Origin: Galeruca laticollis
Taxonomy: Eukaryota > Arthropoda > Insecta > Coleoptera > Chrysomelidae
Direction of reading: 5' to 3'
DNA: 64,000 bases
NCBI GenBank assembly: GCA_963921935.1
Contig: OY998180.1
Coordinates: 78,188,762-78,252,761, forward strand
Position numbers and translations under genes: made by a program. The notes beneath the pieces are model-generated. The model ran no database searches. It saw only the letters and a program-made list of their open reading frames with translations, and was not told the origin of the DNA. This document shows positions 1-9,655 of the stretch, in pieces (position 1 is the stretch's first letter; each line of letters starts with the position of its first letter).

Positions 1-430
1 AATTACAAAAAACTAACAATAAAAGAAATGATACATATACAAAAAGAGAACAATGCAGTAAACGATAAATAAGATATCAAAAATCTAAGCCAGATATATT
101 ATAATTTATTATGATAATAACATCAACTTATTGAAAGTCCCTTGTATATTGTAAAGAGTTGTTTCTAAGGCAGGTACTTTCGATTTTATTGTTTTTGAAA
201 CTATTTTATTAGTTACTAGTTTTTGTCGTCTCTGTGTGTACATTCAATTTTAATCTTTAAATCGTTTTCAATTTATGGTTTAACATCAATGTATAAAATT
301 TTTGAAAATGCTCCAAATTAGAGAGCGAAACGTCAAATAAAAAAATATAAATTGATACAGAATTTAGAATTAACCTGATGCCCAAGAAAAATGGAAAAAA
401 TATATTTACAAGGTTAACGAAAAACAAATA

Positions 431-485
<55 letters not shown>

Positions 486-963
486 CTTTTTACGGTTTGA
501 CGTGTACTTTCGTCACTCGGCAACTGCAGTTGCCTGTGATTAGATCAACTAATACCAACAGGGCGTGACTAATATCGCCAATAAACAACATTTTTTTAAT
601 GGCGCTTAACTTTTTTAGCAAGAGAGGAAAACAAAATAATTTATAATAAGATTATTGCCTATATAACTGGGAAGACACCTGCAATAATTATTTTGTTTAG
701 CTATGCCCTTTTGTCTAAATAACAGTGTGACGCTTAAGATTGCGATATTACCTGCAAGTTCCATAATCACTTTTATGCAAACCTATGTGTAATTAGGAAA
801 TGTGAGAATTTCCATGAATAAGTGTCACATATCCGATATTAAAGCTCACGTAATCTGCAAAACTTCCGCAAAATTTCTATTACCGTTATTACAACACTGT
901 GGTTTCATTGTTACAGAATTCGTTTTAACAGAATATCTACTTTAAACTGATTACAATACATAC
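1..963. other. Intron or flank beyond the last visible sidestep exon
   Basis: No coding exon is recognised here. If the sidestep-family transcript continues past its donor near 963, this is its next intron on the minus strand. It contains a TA microsatellite at about 433-482. The remainder is AT-rich sequence without repeats that I can match inside the window. Confidence 0.5.
433..482. repeat. (TA)n microsatellite
   Basis: About 25 uninterrupted TA dinucleotides lie in AT-rich intronic sequence. Confidence 0.95.
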
Positions 964-1194
964 CACCTTTGTCGCTAAGGGTTGGTAAACTCCCCGATCC
1001 TCGGTGATCCAGATTGCTTCTGCTGACCGCTGCCACGCTGTTCTTGTGCCCTTTTAACCGGATATCGTTGTGATGAGTGCACTGCATACGCAATACCATT
1101 ATAACCACTAAGGCAACAATCAACAGAGCGGATACGACGCCTATCAGGATGCTCATCATCGGCGTAAAATGGAAACTACCGGAACGACTGCTTT
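964..1194 (-). CDS. Sidestep-family protein, exon with transmembrane helix and start of cytoplasmic tail
   Basis: On the minus strand an acceptor (TTCCAG, 1198-1195) opens a 231-nt exon that joins in phase to the FN3 exon ending at 26968. The exon encodes a short Ser-rich stalk (SSRSGSFHFTP) and a hydrophobic helix of about 20 residues beginning ILIGVV. A basic tail follows with RLKGHKNSVA and SRSNLDHRGSGSLPTL, so the protein is type I with a cytoplasmic C-terminus. The donor is either GTATGT (exon end 964) or GTGGTA (exon end 967); both leave phase 1. FN3-TM organisation and the juxtamembrane pattern match insect sidestep (Beat-receptor) proteins, which act at the cell surface in axon guidance and neuron-partner recognition. 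Which paralogue this is cannot be decided from three exons. Confidence 0.8.
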
Positions 1195-1499
1195 CTGGAA
1201 TTCAATTAAAAATATCGGGTTAACTGAAATTAACCATAGTTTCCTATTTTATTTAAACTTTTCTCTCTCTAAATTACTACGTTACAAATTTTTGTTAGGA
1301 AATTAATTTAAAGAAAGTTATATAATATTTTTTTTAACTTTTCAATAAAATTATTGTGATATACAAATTATTTGGAATGAAAAATAATTGAAATGAATAT
1401 TTTATTCGATAGTTTTCTGTTGTAACATAGTTTACTAGCTGATTGCTTGGAGAAATATTTGTGGATCAAAGTTCATTGACAGTAATGAAAATGTATTAT

Positions 1500-1800
1500 T
1501 CCCTCTTCTAAGAGTCTGCTAATGACAAGGTATGTTGGGATCAGATACCTTTAGCAGTATGTCGCGAGTGTCTATAATTTTTGGAGGCCCGCACACGTAT
1601 CCGTGCAATTTTACAATCTCATCCCACAAATATTCAATTTATTCTGGACTGCGAGCATGACAAATGAATCACTTGATTCAAATTTCGTGAAGACAGGTAC
1701 TCAGTGTTGGGCCGTGCTGTTCAAGTCCCACCTAAACCAGGTCTTCGAGTGAACAAACCAGCCTCTTCGTACCGTTGCCATAATTGTTGCAGACTCGACT
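1500..1800 (-). pseudogene. Possible Tc1/mariner-type transposase C-terminal scrap
   Basis: A minus-strand frame reads ARSPE-IEYLWDEI, like the SPDLNPIEhlWdel catalytic block of Tc1/mariner transposases. It is followed by a segment with the GPP...L pattern usual after that block. The frame is broken by stops, and the upstream part toward 1800 does not match clearly. The similarity is short, so this is a weak call. Confidence 0.25.
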
Positions 1801-2074
1801 ACTCGAAAGCAATCAGTCAGTAAAAAGTTTTATTGAAAAAATTCGATAATATAAAAATTATGAAAATAACTTCAAATTACGGTGTAGTTTCCTCTAGACT
1901 TTCGTAGCATAAGGACGTGTTTTTCCGATAGCTGAGTTATCAAGTACGTGATAAGTGACGAAAAACATACATACACGCAATAACAATGATCTTCGATGAT
2001 GCAGGAGGATATTACGTTAATTCTTTAAAACACTCAGAGATGCCCAGCGTTCGAGTCATTTATCCAAAGCCCGT

Positions 2075-3005
2075 CTGTAGACGACTGCAGCTTATGGAAA
2101 GCAAAAAAAAGTTCAAAATACCCACACCGCCAGTTTATCCTATACGAACCTCGAAGAACGGATAGGCACGCTCAAATCAAGAAAAAGCTAACAATTTTGC
2201 TAACCACCTTTCGCAAGGTTTCGAGCCACCAGAAGCAACACCTGGTCATGCTAACAACGTTGAAGAATTTCTGGATGCTTCATGCCAAATTTCACCATCT
2301 ATCAAAACCATTAGCCCAGGGAAATACGGAAACCGAAAAATAGTAAAGCACCAGGCTATAACTGGGTAACCGCACAAGTTCTGAAGAAAATGCCCAGAAA
2401 ATCACTGTCTTCCTTAAAACAATCTACAATCACACGCTGAGCCTATGCTACTTTCCTGTTATATGGAAATACGCCCACATAATAATGATCCCCAGAAACG
2501 GCAAACCCCCGCAAGAAACACTCCCATACTGACCAATCAGCCTATTACCCATCCTTAGCAAAATATTCTGAAGACTAGTGCTCAAGCGAATCCAATACGA
2601 ATATCACCTAACACACAACCAACTACCAGTTTGGATTCCGAGAGAACATGTCTATCACCCATCAAACACACAGAATAGTCAACGCCATCGGCCAAACTCT
2701 AGAAAGAAAAGAGTATTATAATGGAGTATTCCTAGACGTCTCTCAGGCCTTCGATAAAATATATCATACTCTACAAGATGAAAAATACTCTCAACAACAA
2801 CTTTTACCTCCTTTTAAAGTCCTTCCTAAGTTAAACACAATTATTCAATATCAGACAACTATGCTTTAAAATCTGACGTGCCCCAAGGAAGCGTGTTAGG
2901 ATCACTCCTCTACCTCCTATACACTAATGACCTGCCTGAAACAGACAGCACAACGATAGGCGCCTTTGCGGATGATGTCGCCATTCTCTCTGTAGATAGT
3001 GACCC
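2075..3005 (+). pseudogene. Jockey-type LINE, reverse transcriptase fragment
   Basis: Shifting plus-strand frames give the jockey endonuclease-RT linker (EKANNFANHL, then SQGFEPPEATPG). RT blocks follow in order: KHQAITG, the palm aspartate region GVFLDVSQAFDKI (about 2725), PQGSVLGSLLY (2878) and the catalytic FADDVA box (about 2965). The RT stops shortly after the FADD box, so thumb and tail are missing. Several stops and frameshifts show it is dead. Together the blocks would be the middle third of a jockey ORF2. It is a separate copy from the jockey pieces at 3.75-9.35 kb, because both contain parts that cannot come from one contiguous element in this order. Confidence 0.8.
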
Positions 3006-3175
3006 AGTTACCTCTTCAATAATTCCGTCCGTTTTAAGTTTCAACGGACGAACGGTAAATACTAGAGCGAAGGGGGTCAACGGATTCGGAATCAGCATAG
3101 TCTGAAACCTTTTCAATGGTGAGAAAACTTGATATCTGACCTTTATTTATTGAATTGTATCCTTTGAATCATAAA

Positions 3176-3351
3176 ACATAGACGTATAGAAATATACTGG
3201 GCGATCCGTATTCAGTTGTATAGGGAAAACAGACCGAAAAGTGCGAGAGAGACAAAACGATGTATTGGCAGGTATTGGCTGAGTAGTCACTTTGTCTCTC
3301 TCGAGAGAGTTGTAACTTAATATCGCTCAGTCCACTTCTATATATCTATGT
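3176..3351. repeat. Short TIR element (MITE), about 176 bp
   Basis: The left end ACATAGACGTATAGAAATAT and the right end ATATATCTATGT are imperfect inverted repeats. Inside them ACTGGGCGAT pairs with ATCGCTCAGT and GAGAGAGACAAA with TTTGTCTCTCTC. There is no coding capacity. Confidence 0.7.
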
Positions 3352-3749
3352 TATGTCATAACAGGTGAGATGACGTCTTCAGTTTATTTGTCACTGGTTT
3401 TATTTTAGGTTATGTTTGATATTGTTATTTTTTAGTGTTTATTTTTACTACTTAAAAAACTGTTTTAATTTGTGTGTTTTATTTATAAATATGGTATTGT
3501 GTGATCTAGCTCCTTGCTGTAGTTAGCGATAAACAAACAAAGACACCAGAAATAATATTCCACAGGTGAGCGTAAACAATGTAAAAGTTCTGGTATCCTT
3601 ACTACTATTGTTACATATTAATTAATAATTTTTAAATATTGCACTAATAGAGTTTTAATTACAATATTTTTACATGGAATTGATAAATAGAAAGTATCCT
3701 AATTTTAACATACACTGTTCATAAATACGGGTAGTATTTGCGCCAAGGC
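3352..3749. other. AT-rich stretch, nothing recognised
   Basis: No ORF, repeat or motif that I can support. It may include the untranslated start of the jockey copy that follows. Confidence 0.4.
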
Positions 3750-4998
3750 CCAAGTACATAAACAAACGAACCTATCCTGGGCTCAACTACCGTTAAGTCA
3801 CAGTACGAGACCCTAATTAAAGAAGTAAGCCAATTACAGCCAGAACACCAGACATGACGCCCATGAAGTAGAGGATCTAAACGCTATTACAACTGTTACG
3901 CAAAGTGAACAAATCGAAGTTTCCGACGTGATGCCCGCAGATTTTATGAACCAAAAAGTATAGAAAATTCACTGAGATTATCAAACAATCATCCCAGAGT
4001 CAACAAGCAACAGTTACTCATAAGAAATATGACTCGTTATCAGAAGTATCTGATGATGACCTACGCAAACCCAACACTACGCAAAAGAAACGTAAAAAAC
4101 TGACGTTTAGAAAATTCAAACGATTCATCCAGCAGCTCGGAAGATAACGTAAATAAACAAGATAGTAAGCGAATTAAAGTTAAAGAAAATACCAGCACCA
4201 CCAATAAAAATGCTTCTTCACTTGCCCTCCCATCGTTATCGATGGCAATGTTTCTGCACACAGACAATTAGTTAGCACAATAAATGAAGAAATCAAAAAC
4301 CATTTCGAAATTTAATACACTAACAATTCTACCATCATAATTACAAAAGAAGTATCTGACTTCGGTAGCCTAACGAAAACACTACTGGAACAGAAAGTGC
4401 CATTTCACACATATTCCATAGGTGAGGAAAAAACCATGCCTTCGCATTGCGAGGCTTAACGGCGGAACCCCAGCTCAATTACATAAAGGACGAAACATAT
4501 ATAGGATGACCACTACACTACAACTGAAGGTAAAGTCACTCTGGACTTTTTAAACAAAAACGCAAGAGTTATCGAGCGCACACGTATCCAATGGGAGGAC
4601 AGACGTCAAACAAAACCTATCATACAATGCCACATCGCCAGCTCTGGGGTCATGTCACATCAAATTGCGGCAGAGCCCCTAGATGTCTCAAATGTGCGGC
4701 CTCACATTTAACACCTGAATGCCCGAAGGACAGCAGCAAACCTGCAAAATGTGCAAATTGTGAAGATGGCCATCCTGCCAATGCTGTAATCTGCCCAGAA
4801 TACATAAAACGACGAGAATTACTAGAACTTAAAAGACCTAAAAGCGCAAATAACAAGTCAGCAGCCGCAACATTAATTCCCGCACCCATGCCTACTGTTA
4901 ATCCATGGAACCAGAAAACACGCTCCGCAACCCAAGAATTCCCTAGTCTTCCCACCAAAGCAGTATCTAGACCAACCCCTCAAAGCTCTACCCCTAAT
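3750..4998 (+). pseudogene. Jockey-type LINE, ORF1 (Gag-like) with zinc knuckles
   Basis: Broken plus-strand frames give a jockey ORF1. An acidic/basic N-terminal part contains KYDSLSEVSDDDL. The pre-zinc-finger region follows (PIVIDGNVSAHRQLV, then TIIITKEVSDFGSL), then cysteine clusters at about 4630-4790 (CHRCQLWGHVTSNC, PRCLKCAASHLTPEC, KCANCEDGHPANAVIC). A Pro-rich linker (NPWNQKTRSATQEFPSL) ends abruptly at about 4998. There an antisense LINE tail begins, and the ORF1 end resumes at 6132. Such proteins bind the LINE RNA. This copy has frameshifts before the knuckles and cannot be functional. Confidence 0.8.
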
Positions 4999-5009
4999 CT
5001 TGGGTGTGT

Positions 5010-6074
5010 GTGTGTGTGATTTGGTTTTCCTTGGCTGCGGATACTATGTCCATTCGCCAGCTTAACATTTTGCCCTAGGATTTACATATTTTTTAAACTT
5101 AAATTTTCAACCTATTCTACTATGATACATTTTTATCTACATTTTTGAATTTACATCTTTTTTCATTATTTAATTGTTTTTTTTTTAATTTTTTTTTCGT
5201 TTGTTATTATTATTTTTTATTTATTATTTTCTCCTTTTTTATTATTTTTTTTTGTATATATTTTTTCTATTTTTTTTCTTTTAATAACAGGGACACTTTG
5301 TGCTCAGGGGTCGATCAGAGCAGCTTCAACAAACAAAAGGACCATGGACTGACTAGGATACACAATAGGTATGGGGATACATTTATGAATATAATTTATA
5401 ATGTACATAATATAAGGATCCTAGTATTTATCCATTTAAATTTTAAGTTATTTGATCTAATTAATTCTGTTAAATTATAAGGAACCATTATTTGATTGTT
5501 CTTATTATAAATAAATTTATTCAGCTCTTTAACTTGATTTTGAATCAATATGCATCCTAAAATTTTATGTTCTGTGTTTCCTTCCTCTTCGCAATCGCAC
5601 ATGGGTAAATCATCAAGATTAATTTTAAATAGATGTGACTGAACCAATATATGATTGAATCTGAGTCTACAAATTTTAGATATTACTACCTTATTCAATT
5701 GTGATTTTTGGAACCATGGTTTTTTTGGAATATCTTGTTGAATACTTTTATAAAAAAGTCCTTTCATTGATTTTTTATAATCTTCGTTCCAACTGCTTAA
5801 AACCTTAGCTTTCGCCCACGCAAACATGTCTTCTTTTGAGAATTTATAATTGGACCCCTCACCCACTTCTATTGCGCCTTTTGCTAGCTTATCTACTTCC
5901 TCATTGTTAGCTATACCACAATGAGCTTTAGCCCAGACAAATTTTATATGTTTGTATATCACCTCTAAACATTAAATTTCTTATCAATTCTGGATATTCT
6001 GTGTAGTTTCTTAGATAATAAACCTTAGGGTCTGTATAATTTCTACGTAATTTCTTGTTTTTACTTCTATTTCG

Positions 6075-6077
<3 letters not shown>
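5010..6077 (-). pseudogene. 3' end of an RNase H-bearing LINE, inserted antisense in the jockey ORF1
   Basis: Minus-strand frames give an RNase H C-terminal half (FVWAKAHCGIANNEEVDKLA) around 5960-5880. This is the HCGIxxNEExDxLAK block that holds the last catalytic Asp. It is followed by the LINE tail with C-D-C and H-K-I-L-G-C metal-binding spacing (5610-5550). An open frame of 188 codons runs 5962-5396. Below 5396 lies a 3' UTR and a very T-rich plus strand (5145-5285), which would be A-rich on the element's own strand. This is an RNase H clade LINE (I, R1 or Loa type), 5' truncated, sitting between two halves of the jockey ORF1. Confidence 0.75.

Positions 6078-6131
<54 letters not shown>
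6078..6131. repeat. (TA)n microsatellite
   Basis: A run of about 27 TA units lies at the junction between the antisense LINE and the resumed jockey ORF1. Confidence 0.95.
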
Positions 6132-6136
<5 letters not shown>

Positions 6137-6905
6137 ACTCACATATCTGAACGATTTATTTAAACAATTCCACGAAATTCTTAACCTGGACGAACTGACC
6201 AGGGCTGTCTCTGACTTATTGCACGAAATGAAAGCTGCCACCAACAAGTTGGAGAAATTCACTATTTATAATAACTTGGAATAGATAAATATGACATCTA
6301 GATAGGTAGGTGGTAAAACAGGAATTCAAAAACGAAATCGTCTCAAAACAATTTTCTGTAATGTACGTGGAGTTTTTAATAAACTTCATCTTATCAGACA
6401 TATTCTCGACATTCATAAACCAGATATATTCTTCATAATCGAGACGCTCCTAAAGCTAACAAAACTGTTAACTTTAGAAACATCGAATATAGTCTTTTTA
6501 GACAAGACCGCCCCGATAATGTTGGCGGAGGTGGTATCACTGTATTAATCGAAAAAGGCATCAATTTCCAACTGCTGCAACAAAATAATTCTTCTACTGA
6601 ACATATTGTTAGATAATAAAATTAAAATCGTCGGAGCATATAATCCTTTCAATAATAATCTAAAAGAGATCGATTTGTTCAACATCATTAAAACACACAA
6701 TAGGGACCTCATAGTGGGCGACTTAAACTGTAAGCATCCGCTATGAACTCCTATGCTAAATATCCGAACACAAACGGAAATACTCTCCTCAGATTTTGTG
6801 ATAACGGTGACTGCAACATTTTCAATACAGACGATTCCAATATGAAGACCTTACCCTACCTCATTTTCGATCATGACTCCATCCTTACAGAATTAAAAAT
6901 TACAA
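6132..6905 (+). pseudogene. Jockey-type LINE, end of ORF1 and start of ORF2 endonuclease
   Basis: The last codons of ORF1 (LDELTRAVSDLLHEMKAATN) end near 6284. ORF2 then begins with IFCNVRGVFNKLHLI, the N-terminal block of the apurinic-type endonuclease. Further blocks are HKPDIFFIIET, KIVGAYNPFN and DLIVGDLNCKHP (about 6710-6740), the last carrying the GDxN catalytic motif. A weak equivalent of the SDH block follows, and the reading ends at 6905 where the Gypsy LTR begins. Stops and indels are frequent. This is the direct continuation of the ORF1 at 3750-4998. Confidence 0.8.
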
Positions 6906-6907
6906 AT

Positions 6908-7377
6908 TGTAATATTTATTTAAACGTTTTTATTACGGTTGTGATAAATTTATACACACACGTTATGTCTACTAACTTAATTTATTTATTCACTACACTA
7001 TTCATTAATTTATATTATATACATAGTATATTAATTTACATTAATTTATTCAAACACTTCACTACTTAGACTATTTACTTGTTGGCTGTTTATACCAGGA
7101 CATCACTTTATAAACTAAACTTTTCCCGCTGGTCGGTCCTTTATATGTTGGTGCCTTTTTTACTGGATAACTCTAGATTGCGGCTCACACAAAAACAATC
7201 GGCTCCCTGGAATTTTCTAGATAAGACTGGTCACAAAAACAATGTCTAGATAAGATAGTCACAAAAAATCGTAAACAGATCTAAGAAATCCCTGCGCATC
7301 CACCAAAATTTTAACTTTAATACATGGCTTAGACAGAGTCGGATTCAGGAACTACACTAGTTTGCTATTTCGTAACA
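6908..7377 (-). repeat. Gypsy copy A, 3' LTR
   Basis: On the minus strand the LTR starts TGTTACGAAA at 7377, right after a polypurine tract (AAGGAGGGGGTAA). It ends TATTACA at 6908. It shares its body with the LTRs at 16066, 18505 and 20967, including the block TATAAAGGACCGACCAGCGG and the end CACAACCGTAATAAAAACGT. Confidence 0.85.
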
Positions 7378-8019
7378 TTACCCCCTCCTTAAATGGAAGT
7401 TCCTCCTGAAACTTTTGTGTAGCCGAGACTGGATGTTTGAATCGGCAACTGGCCCCATTTGTACATTTTCCGATTTTATGGAAATAACAAGGCACCGTCT
7501 TCATCGAATACTGATAACGGGGGTTGTAGCTGCAAATTAACATCTGGACACTGGTATATTAGAAGATCACCTCTACCATGTTCCTGATGACTCGCCAATC
7601 TAACTGGTTACTCGCTATCTTAGGCATAGCCAGTTTCTTCACATTGGATTCCAACACACGCTCTCGGAGGGTTTGAAGTGCTTCCCACACATCGCGGTAG
7701 GTAGATCGATCTTGAAATTCATTTTTAGTTACCACGTAGAAGACGTACCGCAAATTGTGTTTCAGTCTCAGTGTCTTGCCAGGGGCTGGAATCTGGTCTA
7801 CAAGTTTTTCTAATTGCCCGAACTTCTTTCGAAAGACGGTTGCTAACCCTCGTGCGTTCTTGATACGGGCAGGGATGTTGTATGCCAGTGAATTATCTTC
7901 CGGGAGAGTGAACAAATCTGGTTGTTGTTCCGAAGTGACTCCATATCTAGCTTTCACGGTACCTCCATACGCGCCCATAAATTCATCGAAGGTGGGGTCA
8001 GACACATCTCGAATGAGGT
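7378..8019 (-). pseudogene. Gypsy copy A: macrodomain plus CCCH zinc finger at the Pol C-terminus
   Basis: The integrase frame does not stop after its C-terminal module but continues into about 60 linker residues (DPTFDEFMGAYGG, YGVTSEQQPDLFTLPE). A macrodomain-like fold follows: SLAYNIPARIKNARGLATVF, RKKFGQLEKL, RYVFYVVTKNEFQD, then STYRDVWEALQTLRERV, LAMPKIASNQLDW and NMVEVIF. The order and spacing of these blocks follow TARG1/OARD1-type ADP-ribosyl-hydrolase macrodomains. The loop that carries the catalytic Asp in TARG1 is shorter here (IASNQLDW), so activity is doubtful. One in-frame stop (TAA, near 7559) precedes the last strand (TSVQMLICSY) and a CCCH finger, CYFHKIGKCTNGASCRFKH. The frame then runs into the polypurine tract and LTR. 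The fold assignment rests on motif reading only. Confidence 0.7.
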
Positions 8020-8995
8020 TTACTCCTTCCTCTATGTCATGGTCTCCTTCGAATGGCGCTAGTCGGTTTTGGTGAACTACTTTTGGTTTTCCGTTGGGGA
8101 TTTTGCTTATGCGATATAAAACATCATTGATCCTTTTCTTGATTAAGTATACACCTTCCCAGGATTTTTGTAAATTTGGAGAAAATCCTTTTCTCCTCGT
8201 AAGGTTGTGTAACCATACTTTGTCCCCTTCTTTAAAACCGCCTACTGTGGCCTGAGTGTCGTACCGACTTTTCCTTCTGTCGCTGGCGGTTGAAGAGTTG
8301 TTCGAACTAATTCGTGAATATCGTCCAGCCTTCTTCTCAATTGGATCACGTAGTTTTCTCCTGCTAGATCTTCTCCAGGCCGACAGCCAAATTCCAGGTC
8401 ACAAAGAAGCCTCATTTCACGTCCAAACAGAATTTTCGCCGGTGTTTCACCCGTGGACTCATTGACGGCAGATCGATGAGCCAATGCGAATAGGGAAAGA
8501 TACTAGTCCCAATCTTCCTAATAGCTAGAAACTACTTTTTACAGGTATTTTCCAATAGTCCTGTTCATTCTCTCGACCATTCCATCTGACTGTGGAAATT
8601 TCTTCCCTGGTCACTGTGGACTTCCAAAGGCACTCCCTATCGGCTTATAAATTCTTCCATCAATACATCCGCGACAGTTGTGGCCTCTTGGTTCGGGATC
8701 GCGTAAATTTCCACCCGCTTTGTGAAATAATCCATTATAACCAGGGTGTATTTACTACCAATTTCTGTCGTCGGAAATGGTCCAGCGGTGTCTAAAGCAA
8801 TCCTTTCGAAAGGGCTTCCAACATTATACTATTTCATAGGTGCCTTTCTCTTGCAATGTGGTCCATTACTCGTAGCACAAGTCGTACATTTCTTACACCA
8901 GTCCTTCACATCGTCGGAGTTGTTCATCCAATAAAACCTTTCACGGACTCGCTGAAGGGTTTTCTTCACTCCCAGATGGCCTCCCGATGGACTAT
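8020..8995 (-). pseudogene. Gypsy copy A: integrase (zinc domain, part of core, C-terminal module)
   Basis: Read on the minus strand from 8995. The zinc-binding domain GGHLGVKKTLQRVRERFYW has its cysteines in CKKCTTC. The core starts ERIALDTAGPFP (first catalytic Asp) and continues YTLVIMDYFTKRVEIYAIPN and VPLEVHSDQGRNF (second Asp). NESTGETPAKILFGREMRLL comes near 8450, and the C-terminal module ends with KVWLHNLTRRKGFSP, SWEGVYLIKKRINDVLYRI and KVVHQNRLAPFEGDHD. Frameshifts occur in the core and near 8250. The 5' half of the element is missing: at about 8995 the sequence passes straight into jockey sequence, so a deletion removed Gag, protease, RT and the 5' LTR. Confidence 0.85.
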
Positions 8996-9012
8996 AGCAC
9001 TCCATGACTATA

Positions 9013-9345
9013 GCACTACAAGCTGGATAAATTCAGAAAAATGATTAATGAAAATTTAATAATTACTGATAAAATAGAATATACAACACACTTTACAAAC
9101 ATAATTAAAAATTTGCAAAATATCATCATAACCGCCAGAAATAACGCAACTTCCCTTAAACTTAAATTCCAAATCAACAATACCTTACCGATCATATAAC
9201 CAAAATCATACATGAGAAAAATAAAATTCGTAAAAAATGGCAAATTACCAGACACAGCAATGACAACACACTGCTGAAATATTACCAAAACTTAATTAAG
9301 ACGTTAGTACATGAATATAAAAATCACTCTTCTTAGAGAAACTAA
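9013..9345 (+). pseudogene. Jockey-type LINE, ORF2 linker between endonuclease and RT
   Basis: The frame DKLDKFRKMINENLIITDKI, then HFTNIIKNLQNIIITARNNA and IHEKNKIRKKWQITRHSND, is the basic helical linker typical of jockey ORF2. It continues the jockey copy that breaks off at 6905, with some codons lost in between. It stops near 9345 where an unrelated repeat begins. Confidence 0.65.
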
Positions 9346-9399
9346 AACTAGTGTCTGGAAAATCGCTCTCGATGTACACAGTACTCTATTCAAGACATT

Positions 9400-9545
9400 T
9401 CATAATAGTTATTTGTAAAACAAGTGTCACAATGACTGGTTTTGTAGTACAAGTGAAGTTAAGCGGTGAGTTGCGCAAGTCACGAGTACTACAGAAAGTC
9501 ATTGTGGCACAACGTTTACATAATATTTTTAAAAATTCGCATTTA
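9400..9545. repeat. Foldback element, copy 1
   Basis: TTGTAAAACAAGTGTCACAATG at the left and GTCATTGTGGCACAACGTTTAC at the right form inverted arms, with GTAGTAC/GTACTAC further in. The same element, including short flanks TAATAGTTATTTG and TTCGCATTTATTT, recurs at 25174-25330. Confidence 0.7.
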
Positions 9546-9605
9546 TTTAACGATGAAATAAAACAATATAGTTTGTTTAAATCTTCATATATTTGAACTA
9601 ATGTT

Positions 9606-9655
9606 CAATTTAAACTTGTTGACGCGTTTCACTAATCAGGCCAGTTGTTTCTTAT
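9606..9655 (-). ncRNA. Partial hammerhead-like motif at the left end of the Penelope element
   Basis: On the minus strand TTAGTGAAACGCGTCAACAAG contains the GAAAC box, a very short stem III and the GTC cleavage triplet, followed by the same stem I sequence as at 11138-11190. The 5' core (CTGATGA) is not in its normal place. This is half a motif, in inverted orientation relative to the ORF. Confidence 0.35.

Noticed and set aside
257..523. Minus-strand frame with an (IY)n run
   Set aside because: Translation of the TA microsatellite.
5145..5480. Plus-strand frame with many F and Y
   Set aside because: Poly-T tract of an antisense LINE 3' end; no protein signal.
7755..8075. 106-codon plus-strand frame
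   Set aside because: Antisense shadow of the macrodomain and integrase tail.
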